DNA of 64,000 bases from Beta vulgaris subsp. vulgaris (GCF_026745355.1 NC_079204.1:2611501-2675500); one strand, 5' to 3'. Positions 1 to 10,209 are shown, counted from the stretch's first letter. Translations and numbers: made by a program. The notes: a model not told the origin generated them from the letters alone.

Positions 1-243
1 GCCCCACCGTTGCGTCAAGATTCAAGCTGCTATTCATCACGCTCTCAGAGCGTCACACAACAAGAGGGTAATTTTGGAACTGCTTCTGGGTTTTTTATGA
101 CACGGAGGGCATCAGATGCTCTCGAAGAACTGAAGAGTTACAGGGAGATGAAAGAACTTCTTCTCTCTAAGAGTGGAAATCGAGTGGTTAACAGGGAAGA
201 CGTTCAAGCTAGGCCCTTGGATATCAAAGGGAGGAAACTATAG
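1..243 (+). CDS. 3' terminal exon of an unidentified gene (partial)
   Basis: The first base is already inside an open frame (Ala-Pro-Pro-Leu-Arg...) that runs to TAG at 241-243, so the start and all upstream exons lie outside the window. The visible 80 residues are hydrophilic. A Ser/Gln-rich stretch comes first, then a likely helical charged segment (SDALEELKSYREMKELL), then a basic C-terminus ending in GRKL. No domain or catalytic motif is recognisable, so no function is assigned. The codon pattern and the long frame in AT-rich DNA support coding. Whether the first bases are exon or the tail of an intron cannot be seen. Confidence 0.5.
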   Translation, partial: APPLRQDSSCYSSRSQSVTQQEGNFGTASGFFMTRRASDALEELKSYREMKELLLSKSGNRVVNREDVQARPLDIKGRKL

Positions 244-1710
244 AACTAATGTCAACAACTTTGGTATGTATATGGCTTGTTGATGCTCACTGCAATAGTT
301 ACAAGAGTGAAGATGTTGGAAAAACTAACGTTACTTGTACATAGATGAGACTTCAATTGTGTATTCTTCTTTGCCTGAGTTTAGCTGCTTACAATCCAGG
401 TGCATTGCTTCACATTCTGTTTCTAAACCTATTTGGCTGGCATTCTTGTCAAATTTCTTATCTATCACATGCTCAACAGTGAACATTGATGTACATTCGA
501 ATATCTAGATTTGACTTTTGAGGAATTATACTCATTTCATCTGAGACTAGTGATCATATTACAACGAAACCTTTTTCTTAAGTTTTTCATCGTAATTTTG
601 CTAAAAGACCCTTCTCATAGATGCTTACTCGGCTACTCGCTATTTCTGTCATTACAATTAAGTACGGGTATGTTTAAAAGTTCAATTATTATCTAATTCT
701 ATGTTTATTAATAAAAAAGTTTTGAATATTGACAATAGTATATGTCAATATTCATTCAATATATACCTAATCAGCTACTTGCCATCTCTGTCACTACAAT
801 TAAGTACGAGATGTTTAAAAGTTCAATTATTATCTAATTCTATGTTTGGTAATAAAAAAATTCTGAATATCTCTATAATACAAGCCAAGGGGAGCTATGG
901 TATCTCCCCAATGAAATGTCGTTTTAATCCTTAGCTAAATAGGAGTATATATAGTTAGTTGGATATTTAGATTTTGTACAATTATATCATTTCCTAATTT
1001 AAAGATAGTTCAAAAATTCCAAATAAATTAAATAAGCATTAACAAAGTAACTTGACATAATAAGAAAAATGGTTACTCGATAAAAAAAATTACAAATTAA
1101 ATTTGACTACAAAACTTTACATCTAAATGTTTATCTCAATTTCTAAAAACTTTATAGCTTACAGTAATTTGTATAGCAATAATTATAAATCACAATTCTA
1201 TAATTATATTTTAAAAAAATTTACCAAGAATAGACACAAACAATCGACGCATGCATCACGTGCACAGAAAACTAGTTGACAATATTATATGTCAATATTC
1301 ATTCAATATATACCTAATCAGCTACTTCCATCTCTGTCATTACAATTAAGTACGGATATGTTTGAAAGTTCAATTATTATCTAATTTTATATTTGATAAA
1401 ATAAAAAATTTCTGAATATTGACAATAGTATATGTTTATATTCATTCAACATCTAAAATTAGCTTATTTAAAGACTTCCCCCACAAAAAAAAAAACACGA
1501 TAATAGGTATTTCAGTTGAATTGAATTTAACAAATTTAAGAAATTCCAACATGTTCTCGATTGAATTGTACACATAAAATTTTCAACATTTAAAATTCAG
1601 CAACTCTGACATTTGAGGCCATATAACATAATATGACCCCCCAAAAAACGCAAACAATTCGTTGACAAAAAGGTTAGCTACTACGTCAACAAAATCTCAT
1701 TAAAATTTGT
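244..1710. other. AT-rich intergenic DNA, 3' flank plus local repeats
   Basis: No gene seen. The first few hundred bases are probably the 3' UTR of the preceding gene. The rest is AT-rich and holds the imperfect repeat listed at 631-1450. Confidence 0.5.
631..1450 (+). repeat. Three imperfect direct copies of a ~140-bp AT-rich repeat
   Basis: Copies begin near 631, 774 and 1278. They share TCTGTCATTACAATTAAGTA, TTCAATTATTATCTAATT and a GACAATAGTATATGTCAATA block containing a short palindrome. The first two are adjacent. The third lies about 400 bp further on. No terminal inverted repeats or coding capacity were seen. Confidence 0.6.
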
Positions 1711-1730
1711 GGATACAATGAACCTAGACA
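1711..1730 (+). promoter_or_regulatory. UPE-box-like sulfur-starvation element, LSU-A
   Basis: GGATACAATGAACCTAGACA matches 18 of 20 positions of the UPE-box consensus AGRTWCATTGAACCTRGACA. That element was described in the promoter of the tobacco LSU homologue UP9C and is bound by EIL/SLIM1-type factors. It lies 17 bp upstream of a TATA box. The downstream paralogue carries a perfect match at the same relative place. Confidence 0.75.
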
Positions 1731-1747
1731 TTTTAAAGGACACTTAC

Positions 1748-1756
1748 TATAAATAG
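1748..1756 (+). promoter_or_regulatory. TATA box of LSU-A
   Basis: TATAAATAG, 142 bp upstream of the ATG and directly downstream of the UPE-like box. The spacing matches that at the second LSU gene. Confidence 0.7.
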
Positions 1757-1897
1757 AGATAACTCATTAACTTATTTCTCCTGTGCCAAAAAAATTGTAC
1801 GAAAATTTTCAACCAAAAAAAAAGTTGCACTTTCTTCCCAAAAAAGAAACCTACTTTAATTTCTAACATAATCTTAACTAGTTTTGTTTCATAAATT

Positions 1898-2212
1898 ATG
1901 GCACACTCAAGTGATTATCAAGAAAATTATGATCTTAAGAAATGTAACGAAGAATTAGAAAGGAAATTAAGGGAAAGTCAAGTAAGAGAAAAAAAGATAA
2001 GGGAAGAGTTATATAGAGCATTGGAGAGGGCTAGAGTTGCAGAAGAAGGAGAAGAGATGCTTTGTTCTCAATTAGGAGAGCTTGAAGCTGAGGCTGTTGA
2101 TCAAGCTCGCGATTTTCGAGCTCGAATGTTAGCTTTAATGGAGGAACTCTCCAAAGCACAGAAGTTACTTCAAGTTCATTCTATACCTATACCATATATT
2201 AAGGAGTGGTAG
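1898..2212 (+). CDS. LSU: LSU (RESPONSE TO LOW SULFUR) family protein, copy A
   Basis: Intronless 104-residue frame, close to the usual size of plant LSU proteins (about 95-120). It is almost entirely a predicted coiled coil rich in Glu, Arg and Lys, and contains the family block RVAEE...LCSQLGELEAEAVDQA followed by a second helix. LSU proteins are small cytosolic or nuclear hubs induced by sulfur deficiency, which bind each other and many stress partners. The ATG at 1898 is the first after the TATA box, and the coiled coil starts soon after it. Copy B lies 8 kb downstream in the same orientation. Compared with copy B it lacks part of the N-terminal extension and has EEGEEM in place of EEAEER. 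Family assignment is confident; which paralogue it corresponds to is not determinable. Confidence 0.93.
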   Translation: MAHSSDYQENYDLKKCNEELERKLRESQVREKKIREELYRALERARVAEEGEEMLCSQLGELEAEAVDQARDFRARMLALMEELSKAQKLLQVHSIPIPYIKEW

Positions 2213-3023
2213 GTTTGAATGTGTGATTTGAGTTAGTAATACTTTTTTCGTTCTGAAATAAATGAAACGCTTTTTTTTTATTTTTTTATGTGAGTGCGTT
2301 TTTAGAGAAGTATTTTATTTGTATAAGAACAGAAAAGTATAATGTTTATGTAAATAGCTTTTTTTTTGCACCGGCTTACAAATTATTAATGGTGTTTTTT
2401 ATATGGACTATATATTTGGATTGAAGTTTGATGTATCATGTGGTATACATAATGATTGAATAACTTGAGAGTAGGTGATGATTTTCATTTTTTTTCATTT
2501 CCCTTTTATGTAACTCCTTGTATAATATGGTGTGTTTCATGGTGGAATTTTGTTTGATTTTTGTGTATGTCTCTATTGCTTTAATTGAGAGAGTTTTTGG
2601 TTATAAAAAAGAAAGAAAAGAAAAATGTGTATTCTTAGTTACCTCTTGCTCTCTTCAATTCTTTTTTTTTTTCTTCTATTTAAAATTTTGACACTATTTA
2701 AAATTAAGTTAATTTTTCTTAATATATAGTTATGGTGGAGTCTTGTATCATATATAGTTATTGGGGATTTTTTTTTAAAAAAGTTTGATATATTAAATAA
2801 TAATTGAAAATTTGTATTATTACAGAGAATTTGTATTATTCTAGTTAAAAAAATCTAAGATAATTTTTAGTCCCTCTTATTTGTATATCATACTATTAAT
2901 GTCTTTAAAAAATATCTATTGCCTGCCACTTGCAATTAGAACAACTTTGCCGTTTGAATTGAGTAAAGGTGCTTATGACCGAATCAACTATCATTGCAAT
3001 TTGACATTTTTTATATCAAGATA
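2213..3023. other. 3' flank of LSU-A, AT-rich
   Basis: Probable 3' UTR followed by T-rich, low-complexity DNA. No open frame or clear element seen. Confidence 0.5.
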
Positions 3024-3236
3024 AGCTTGGTGTAGTGCATTAGTGGTAAGAAAAGAACCTTCCAACTTTAAAGTTAAGGGTTCGATCCTCATTAGGGGTT
3101 GGGAAAGAATATTCCTTTATCATTTCCCCAATCTTAAAGTGTCTATTCGCAAACTTAAATCGGATTAACTTGCGAAAGGTACCAACTTGGTAGAGTTCTT
3201 TATCTTACCATGAGGTCCAATGAAGCTAAAAAAATC
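3024..3236 (+). mobile_element. tRNA-derived SINE, family A
   Basis: An A-box-like start (AGCTTGGTGTAGTGCATTAGTGG, partly degenerate) is followed by a B box GGTTCGATCCTC at 3079-3090. A non-tRNA body follows, ending AATGAAGCTAAAAAAA. A second, diverged copy with the same body lies at 60449-60660 (shared CAAAGTGTCT/CTCGCAAA and CATGGGGTCC-type blocks). No cloverleaf with an acceptor stem is present, so it is not a tRNA gene. Confidence 0.7.
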
Positions 3237-3950
3237 GACAATTTTTAGTTTTATCTGAACTTGATTTTTAGTAGAGTGAACCAAGCATTACCGAATCACA
3301 TCATTCTTTCAATTGAATATAATTTCCGATACGTCTAATATCATGCACTATTTCAATGCTCCCCTTGACATTTGACAACGACTTCCTCTCATCCATGTCT
3401 ATATCTAATTCTTATCTAACTTTTCTTAATACTAGACCACTAAAATTATAAGAGCATCTCGAGGGACTAAAATAGGTCCTAGCTTGCAAATATTAAAGAG
3501 TTGGAACTAATCGGCTAGTAGCTTGGTTGTTGCAGCGTGAAAAGATGATTGTTGCTTGGGAATTAAGTCAAGTAGCTGCACAAAGTTACTTATTTTGTTT
3601 TACTTTTTGTGGGCCCTACTTTCACTTTTCACTTTTCACTTTCACTTTTCATTTCACTTTCTATGTATAAATGCAATTGTTTGATATGGTGATGACATGC
3701 GAGACCTACAAAAACTACAGGTGGTTGTAATTTTCTATTGAGAGATGTTGTAACATGGGAATGTTGTAGTTTGGAAATCTGATGTAGCACACAAAGCTAC
3801 AAGTGGTTGCTAAGCATTCTAAGCTTATGCATTGCATCTGCAGCATGAAAAAATTTACCATCAAATAGAAATGAAGGGAGTATAGGTTTGAATTTATGTA
3901 AGTAATTAGGCTTGAAAATATGTACAATCAATAATAATGTTTTACTTAGG
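3237..3950. other. Intergenic DNA without a gene
   Basis: AT-rich. It contains a short pyrimidine-rich run of CACTTTTCACTTTT-like units near 3618-3660. No coding potential seen. Confidence 0.4.
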
Positions 3951-4175
3951 ACTCGTTTCGTTGAAATTGTGAAGTATAACTTTTCATGAATCTGAATTGT
4001 ACATGAAATTTTATTTTCGAGGAAGTACTTTTTTTGCTTGGTTGAACATGAAAAACTCTATTTTCCGTGGGAATTTCCACTTACTAAGGAGACCTAGGTA
4101 AGTTATTTCCTCCATTTTGTAGGAAATAGAACTTTCTAATAAATTTTGTTTTTCGTATTTTTGCCAACCAAACAA
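3951..4175 (+). mobile_element. hAT-like MITE, copy 1
   Basis: Starts ACTCGTTTCGTTGAA and ends CCAACCAAACAACAAC, imperfect inverted termini. The core (TTTTCCGTGGGAATTTCCAC, then CTTACT..GGTAAGTTATTTCC) recurs in reverse orientation in the element at 5931-6226. No transposase. Superfamily is a guess from the termini. Confidence 0.5.
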
Positions 4176-4322
4176 CAACACATATATTTACTTCTTAAAA
4201 GTTCTAATTTCCTATGCATAATGCATTTGAAAGTTAGCTAACAAAGTATATTGATTGAGTTAATTTGTAGTATATTTAGGGACAAGTTCATTTATCCTAA
4301 TCAACTAACAAAAAGTCCTCTA

Positions 4323-4512
4323 CTTTTTTTTTGGTAAACAATCAAGGTATCTATCACCGATAGCAGTGAATAATTCCTTCGCTCCGGGTGCTCCACTTAA
4401 GGGTAAAGGGCTAGCCAAGAATCTCTTTCCATTTCCAAAAGTTGAGGATCGAACCATCGACCAATTGGTTAAGGGACAAAGTGAGCAACCACTATGCCAA
4501 GACCACTTGGTT
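4323..4512 (-). mobile_element. tRNA-derived SINE, family B (reverse copy)
   Basis: Read on the minus strand it starts CCAAGTGGTCTTGGCATAGTGG, has a B box GGTTCGATCCTC and ends in a poly(A) run, seen on the plus strand as T-rich sequence at 4323-4332. TCCTCTA flanks both ends (4316-4322 and 4513-4519), a plausible target-site duplication. Confidence 0.7.
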
Positions 4513-4773
4513 TCCTCTATTTTTTGTTGCTTTATTTGATTTGATCACATATTTTTATTAATATATTAAAAAAATTGTATTAAGTAAGATATTACTAGAT
4601 TCATCTCAAAGTATCCGAGTTTATATTCAATGTTTGTTTATGAAAAGCCGATTGAATTATATTAGTGTCTATATTGGTTTCTAATGGAAACTTGAGCAAA
4701 GATATTTCCAATCATGATTTAATGCCTACAGCCTAGAGCTGGTTAATATCATAGTAGTAACTAGTATTATGTT

Positions 4774-4955
4774 AACCAAGTGGTCTTGGTATAGTGGCTG
4801 CTCACTTTGTCCCTTAATTAATTGGTTGAGGGTTCGATCCTCAATCGTTGGAAGGAGAAAGAAATTTTTGGCCAGCCATTTACCTTTAAGTAGAGCACCC
4901 GGGGAAAAGGGATTAGTCGTTGCTATCGACAGTGGATAAATGGTTGTTTAAAAAA
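4774..4955 (+). mobile_element. tRNA-derived SINE, family B (forward copy)
   Basis: Same family as the element 260 bp upstream but in opposite orientation: ACCAAGTGGTCTTGGTATAG, B box GGTTCGATCCTC, tail of A residues. The left flank AACTAGTATTATGTT (4759-4773) is repeated at the right flank once the MITE at 4964-5247 is subtracted. The SINE therefore has a 15-bp target-site duplication whose right copy was later split by the MITE. Confidence 0.78.
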
Positions 4956-4963
4956 AACTAGTA

Positions 4964-5247
4964 CTCCCTCCGTCTTTTTTTATTTGCTACAAGCACTTTT
5001 TCACAAAGACCAAGGAGGGAGTGGGGACCATTGACATAAATGGAATTAACAAAAAAGCAAATAGGTAAATTGTGGGACCTATGTATTATATATGGAAACA
5101 TTTACAAAATCAAGAAGGGAGTGATGGCAAATTTGTAAATAAAGTGTGGGACCTATGTACTATATATGGAAATATTTGCAAATGTAGCAAATAAATTAAA
5201 ACACCCCTAAATGGCAAAATGTAGCAAATAAAAAAAGACGGAGGGAG
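4964..5247. mobile_element. Stowaway-type MITE (284 bp)
   Basis: Perfect terminal inverted repeats CTCCCTCCGTC...GACGGAGGGAG are flanked by TA dinucleotides at 4962-4963 and 5248-5249, the signature of Tc1/mariner-derived Stowaway MITEs. No coding capacity. It sits inside the right target-site duplication of the preceding SINE. Confidence 0.9.
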
Positions 5248-5249
5248 TA

Positions 5250-5735
5250 TTATGTTGAGACAAATGAACACAATAGAGCACTGAGTCACTGACCCTACCA
5301 TTAGTCCATTACCAAACTTACCATATACAAGACGTCGACACCTCCCGTTTGATGATTTTACTACGCGACATGATATTATTGACTTTGGAAGGCATGTTTT
5401 TTGGTAGTAATAATTAAAAGAAATTTAGATACTTTTTATATGATAATAGTAGATATCAATCTCATATCAACAGATAGATGTCAATAACAACTCCTCTTTT
5501 ATTAATTTTTCGGGTTAAAATAATATATGTCATGACTCATGACCCTATAACAATAATCTTAAAAGAGAAGCCTTAAAAATGATTGGATCTCTCTCACTAC
5601 CCCCACCTTACCTCTTTTATTTATTTTTTTGTGATGATTCTTTCGTATTAGATTAGCCAAAGTAGATGAATGACTAATACTCTTTCCTCAATACTTTATG
5701 GACAATATTCTAGTGTACATCCAAAAGCATTTAAC
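5250..5735. other. Intergenic DNA without a gene
   Basis: AT-rich, no open frame or repeat recognised. Confidence 0.4.
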
Positions 5736-5858
5736 TAAGGATGTCTTGACCTAGTGGTTAAGATTGAGGTGTTGTGAACGATAGGTCACAGGTTCGAATC
5801 CCCTTCCCCTTCTTTGTACTTTATACCGCCTTCATGGCTCATATGGATAAAAAAAAAC
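5736..5858 (+). mobile_element. tRNA-derived SINE, family C
   Basis: TAAGGATGTCTTGACCTAGTGG (A-box region) and GGTTCGAATCC (B box), then a pyrimidine-rich CCCCTTCCCCTTCTTTGTAC block and a terminal A run. A shorter relative lies at 52104-52200 inside the second NLR intron. Confidence 0.68.
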
Positions 5859-5930
5859 ATAATAGGGCCAATAAACAATCACATTGATGAAATTAAAGTA
5901 ACTTATTTGAGGAAAGATGAAAACAAACTG

Positions 5931-6226
5931 TGTGCTTTTTTGGTATTATTTAACATAGAAAGTTAAATTTCTTAAAAATTAGAATTTCTTGATTTTGTTT
6001 GGTTGACAATTTTATGGGAAGTAGAGATTTCTAAAAAGTTATACTTCTCACAAAATGGAGGAAATTACTTACCTAGAAGGACCTAAGTAAGTGGGAATTC
6101 CCATGGGGAATTTTCATTTTCCGTGAATATCCAAACAACATTTAGCAATTCTTAAGAAATACAATTACATAGGAAAATAAAGTTCCAAGGAATTTGCACT
6201 TCCTATATGCAACCAAACGAGCACTG
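5931..6226 (-). mobile_element. hAT-like MITE, copy 2
   Basis: Shares with 3951-4175, in reverse, the blocks GGAATTCCCACTTACTTAGG and AAGTAATTTCCTCCATTTTG. The right end is CAACCAAACGAGCACTG. No coding capacity; the left border is approximate. Confidence 0.5.
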
Positions 6227-7369
6227 AACATCTATAAATTTTATAGTCCTCTCAAATAGGTCCTCATCAAACAGCTTGTTTATTTATCAGCTTTTCTTTA
6301 TCTTGGCATCTCACGTACAAGACCTCCGAATGTTGTTTCTTTTGTAAAACCTTCATAAGAAATTAAGAACTCATCCCGTCAAACAGACAAAAAAAAATTA
6401 GTACAATCTATTATGATTGCACTAATTAATTAACTTTAACTAGATACGACGACATTTCAACTAAATATGATCCAAATTAAATTGATCGACAACACCCTTA
6501 TTTGTATTTCAGAGTTCATAATTATATCTGCAAAATTAGTATATAATCACAAAAAAGAATTCTATTTCAATATGTAGAAATAATTAAGTGAAGTGACATG
6601 GGATAAATAGAATTAAATTCACTCATAATTATTTCAAAACTAAAAGAATTTTATTCCATGAGGTATTGAAATCATGATGAACACATTAATCATATAGATA
6701 TAGCCATGATGCATGCGGGTTTTAGTTCGTATGCTATTTTTTTTTCTAATTATATTAAATACAATAGTAACATTTAGAAACATCATCTTTGAAAATAATA
6801 GGTACCCACTAGATATACATACATCATCCTTTGATATTGATATTTTAGTTGCCTATTGATTTAATCCATCTCCAACTACGGATTTGCAAGATTTTGGCCG
6901 TTTAGGTCATAAATGATGTAAGGGGGACAAGTATATTTTTTTTGGAAGTCATGTTCATGGAAAAGTATTTTTTTTCTATTTTCTGTTCTTTTAATTATTA
7001 AAAATTTAAAAATATTAAGAGTTATTATTGCGCATTTGCAAATTTGATAATTCAAAGTGGAACAATAAGAAGAAAAAAGGAAATTTTAAAAAATTATGAG
7101 TTAAAAAAAACAGATAAATTGATTGAAAGGCATCTAATTTCACATTATTCCACAGCCTAAGAAGTTGGACTTCACCATTGCTATGGCCTATGGGCACTGA
7201 TTACTACACGCACTATGCGCATAGTGATATGATCTTTTATTCTTGATAGGCCATTGGGAATTATGTGGCTCCACCATATTATCTTGAGTGATAATCAATA
7301 ATCAATGTATGAATAAATAATTTAGGTATATTTTGTGCAAAGTTATAATTCCAATTTAGTGGATGTCGA
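6227..7369. other. Intergenic DNA without a gene
   Basis: AT-rich with no supported gene. It contains a perfect 16-bp palindrome CACTATGCGCATAGTG at 7211-7226. Confidence 0.4.
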
Positions 7370-7439
7370 TTAGTTTAATTGATTGAAGTATGAGGAGGTG
7401 ATGCCCAATATCTGAAATCAAATCCCGTCTACATCAATT

Positions 7440-9280
7440 TTTTTGATAATTTTTATTCATTCAAAGCCAAAAGACAAATGAGTACATGATCTTAGGGGTC
7501 AGGGTATCAAAGTTCTCATCACATACAATCAATTTTTGACATGAAAATGAGAATAGTTATAACCAAGCAACGAAATCAAAGCCTCGATGTAGCCCTTGTA
7601 ACGCAAGTGAATCTGCCACGATGTTTGTACTTCTTCCCATATGGTGAATTGAAAGATTGAGGCCTTTGCGATAAGCGGATTTGTTGAAGTTCAAGTTTCA
7701 CGAATCACGAACCACCATTTGATGATGTACACCACTTGACTGCATTTTGAGAATCTGATTCCACTACAATGGGGTGGGTTTTGAAAGCGTTGTTGTTGAG
7801 TGTGATGTGCACTATTCTATGTATTGTTAGCACTTCGCCAGAATTTATCTCCATGTGAGGTACTCGACATGAGAATAGACATAAGAACTTGCATGATTCA
7901 TCCTCGAGCATTCCACCAATTGTCGTTCTACCAATGGACGAGTCATATGAAGCGTTCACGTTTCGTTGAGGGTGGTTAGAGAGAGGGCGGTCCAATGTAT
8001 CAATTTCTTTTATTTTATTCGAGTGTGTGTGTGTGGGGTGGGGGGTTTAAATTGATCTTGAAGGCATCTAGGAATTCTTTTTACCTCTTCGGGTGAGAAA
8101 TGGGAGGAGTCATTCCATGACTTAATCCACAATGAAAGACACAAAAGAATCAAGGTCCTTTAGTTGCTTGCATTTGTTGTTGAATATCCTCGAATTCCTC
8201 TCTGGCCAGATGGACCATATTATTACAAAGAAACTCGCTTGCCAGAATTTCTTTGAGAATTTTGATTTTTCGGGGAAGTACCATTGCGCTATGACTGACC
8301 CAACTGAAGGGGGACATACCCATGACAAGGACCATAGATCGCACCACCATATCAACCACGAGAAGTGGCAGTGAAGGAGTAGATGTGAGTTGGACTTCAT
8401 AGCCAAGTTGCAAAAAGTGCAGTGGTTTTCAGATAGAGGGATAATTAAGAGGTTTGAGAGCCTTTCTCTAGTGTTGATCCTTTCCAAACAGGCGAGTCAT
8501 GTGAATATCTCGATTCTATGTGGGACGAGGTTTTTCCAAATTCTGTAGGAGGCCAATTGAAGAAAGGATACAGTGAATTTCCTTGATTTGTCTGGACACC
8601 AAATTATAGAATCATCTGAGAGAGGATTAATAACAACTTTTCGGAGAGGATTTTGTAGGTTTTGCCACTCGCATTCAGCACAATGCCTAAAGGTACGAGT
8701 CCAAGTTGGGTGCCAAGTCCAGTCCAAATTGGTCCAGGAGCCCATTGAATGTATCGTCGCTTGGGGAGTTTGTGAGATTAAATACAACCTGTGAAAATAC
8801 ACATTTTTTCAAAGTAGTGTTAGTCAGCCATATATCATGCCAAAGTAGTTACCAAGTAGTACTTGGTCTAGTGGAAAGGATAGCACCCTTCCAACCTCAA
8901 GGTTGGGGGTTCAATCCCCACTAGAGGCACTTTGAGGGTAGGGATTCATCTTACCCTTCCCCTTACTCTCAAGTGCCTGACCCATTAAGACTCGAGCGGG
9001 GTCCGGGCCACTTCTTCTTACCAATAATAACAAAAATTATCATGCCAAAATAGTGTGTGTTTAGCATCACCAAGAGAGATCCTTGTGCAGGATTTGGCGT
9101 GTGAGCACGCAATGAGGTTTGAGAGGATGGAATTGCATATTCCTTTCCAAGGGCCCAACGATTGTAGTTGTATTTAGTTTGGATTATTTGGCGCCACAGT
9201 GAATTAGGTTCAAGGAAGAATCGCCACAACCACTTGAAAAGAATCCCCAAATTTCGGTAGAGTAGGTTACTGACATTCCA
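7440..9280 (-). mobile_element. 5'-truncated LINE (non-LTR retrotransposon), interrupted by a SINE
   Basis: Read on the minus strand, fragments in order match the C-terminal half of a plant L1-type ORF2: the end of the reverse-transcriptase region near 9250-9060 (LFKWLWRFFLEP), FWHDIWL, the zinc-binding reverse-transcriptase domain at 8487-8122 (HCTFCNL...HLLLHC), and an RNase H-like domain at 7995-7560 (VVESDSQNAVKW, VADSLA). Decay includes a frameshift near 8700, an in-frame TGA where Trp is expected at 8497, and further breaks in RNase H. TCTACATCAATT flanks both ends (7428-7439 and 9281-9292), with a poly(T) stretch next to the left copy representing the 3' poly(A) tail. This fixes the borders of a target-primed, 5'-truncated insertion. 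Flanking DNA at about 7370-7439 plus 9281-9325 may itself be a split SINE. Confidence 0.85.
8850..9037 (+). mobile_element. tRNA-derived SINE, family D, nested in the LINE
   Basis: AGTACTTGGTCTAGTGG (A-box region) and GGGTTCAATCCCCACTAG (B-box region), with a body ending in AATAATAACAAAAA. TATCATGCCAAA(G/A)TAGT occurs on both sides (8833-8849 and 9038-9054), a 17-bp target-site duplication. Removing the SINE and one duplicate rejoins the LINE reading frame across FWHDIWL. A reverse relative lies at 54106-54280. Confidence 0.88.
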
Positions 9281-9325
9281 TCTACATCAATTACCTTGTG
9301 GCTCCCTCTACACCAAAAAAAAATA

Positions 9326-9946
9326 AAATTCAAAATTTTACTGCAAACTGTACTTCTTCTTAAACTATGAACTATATAGTATACTATAATAGTACAATGA
9401 TATAATTTACAATTAGATTATTGATACATGAATTGGGTGATAAACGAGTAATAGATCAAAAACTATTTGTTTATCACCCATAAATCCATAACCAAACCCA
9501 AATTTTATCATCCCCTTCATCTATCATCCATCTTTATTTTCATCCATTCCTTACAAATTTTCATTAAGTATTAGATAGAACGATCAACCACTTAATATTT
9601 TCATCCCTACCATCAAGTGCTACTTTAACATGGGAGAAAATGAGGCTTACTAGTCCACTATTCAATCATATAAAGACTCAAGATGTAAGGATGAAAATTT
9701 GGACCCAATAGAAGTACAAAAATTACAAAACTATATATATTAATAATATTATATTATTATTCCCTTGCTGTGATTGTGAGCCATACAAAGCCAAAGTGAT
9801 TTTACCACTACAGCACTACTAGTACCCACGTCTATGCTGATCTCAAAAACAATAAACAAAATAAAAATCAGCCAATCCTTTTTTTAAAAACTTTTTAGTA
9901 GGGCAAAAACAGCCAATTAAATGGGAGAGACTATTACAAATTTACA
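9326..9946. other. Upstream region of LSU-B
   Basis: AT-rich promoter-side DNA without a gene. It leads into the conserved UPE-TATA block. Confidence 0.4.
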
Positions 9947-9966
9947 AGATACATTGAACCTAGACA
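9947..9966 (+). promoter_or_regulatory. UPE-box (perfect consensus match), LSU-B
   Basis: AGATACATTGAACCTAGACA fits AGRTWCATTGAACCTRGACA at all 20 positions. In tobacco this element mediates induction of the LSU homologue UP9C under sulfur starvation through EIL/SLIM1-type factors. It lies 14 bp upstream of the TATA box. Confidence 0.85.
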
Positions 9967-9980
9967 CCTTTAGTAAGTCC

Positions 9981-9989
9981 TATAAAAAT
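9981..9989 (+). promoter_or_regulatory. TATA box of LSU-B
   Basis: TATAAAAAT, 221 bp upstream of the ATG and just after the UPE-box. The 5' leader would be about 200 nt. Confidence 0.65.
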
Positions 9990-10209
9990 TGCTGCCATTT
10001 CACACCAATTCTTTACACCAAAGCTTCTACACATCTTTTCTATCAATCAAAAACCAACCAAACTACCACTCTCCCTTTTCCTAACTCCTACCTGTTCGGC
10101 ACTAGCGTTTTAGGTATAATCTCGTAAACTTTTTCATACAGACACGCAAAAAAAAAAAAAAAAACCTCTCCCATTTGTATTACCTTTTTTTTTTGTAACA
10201 TTACATAAA

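Noticed and set aside
3024..3100. tRNA gene suggested by A/B-box-like sequence
   Set aside because: B box is good but no acceptor stem or anticodon arm can be folded. A SINE body and A-rich tail follow. The same applies to 4774, 5736, 8850, 10780, 52104 and 60449.
8132..8924. Plus-strand frames of 70-80 residues
   Set aside because: They are antisense shadows of the LINE coding remnants.
9921..10127. 68-residue frame upstream of LSU-B
   Set aside because: It covers the UPE-box, TATA box and leader of LSU-B and is explained as promoter sequence.
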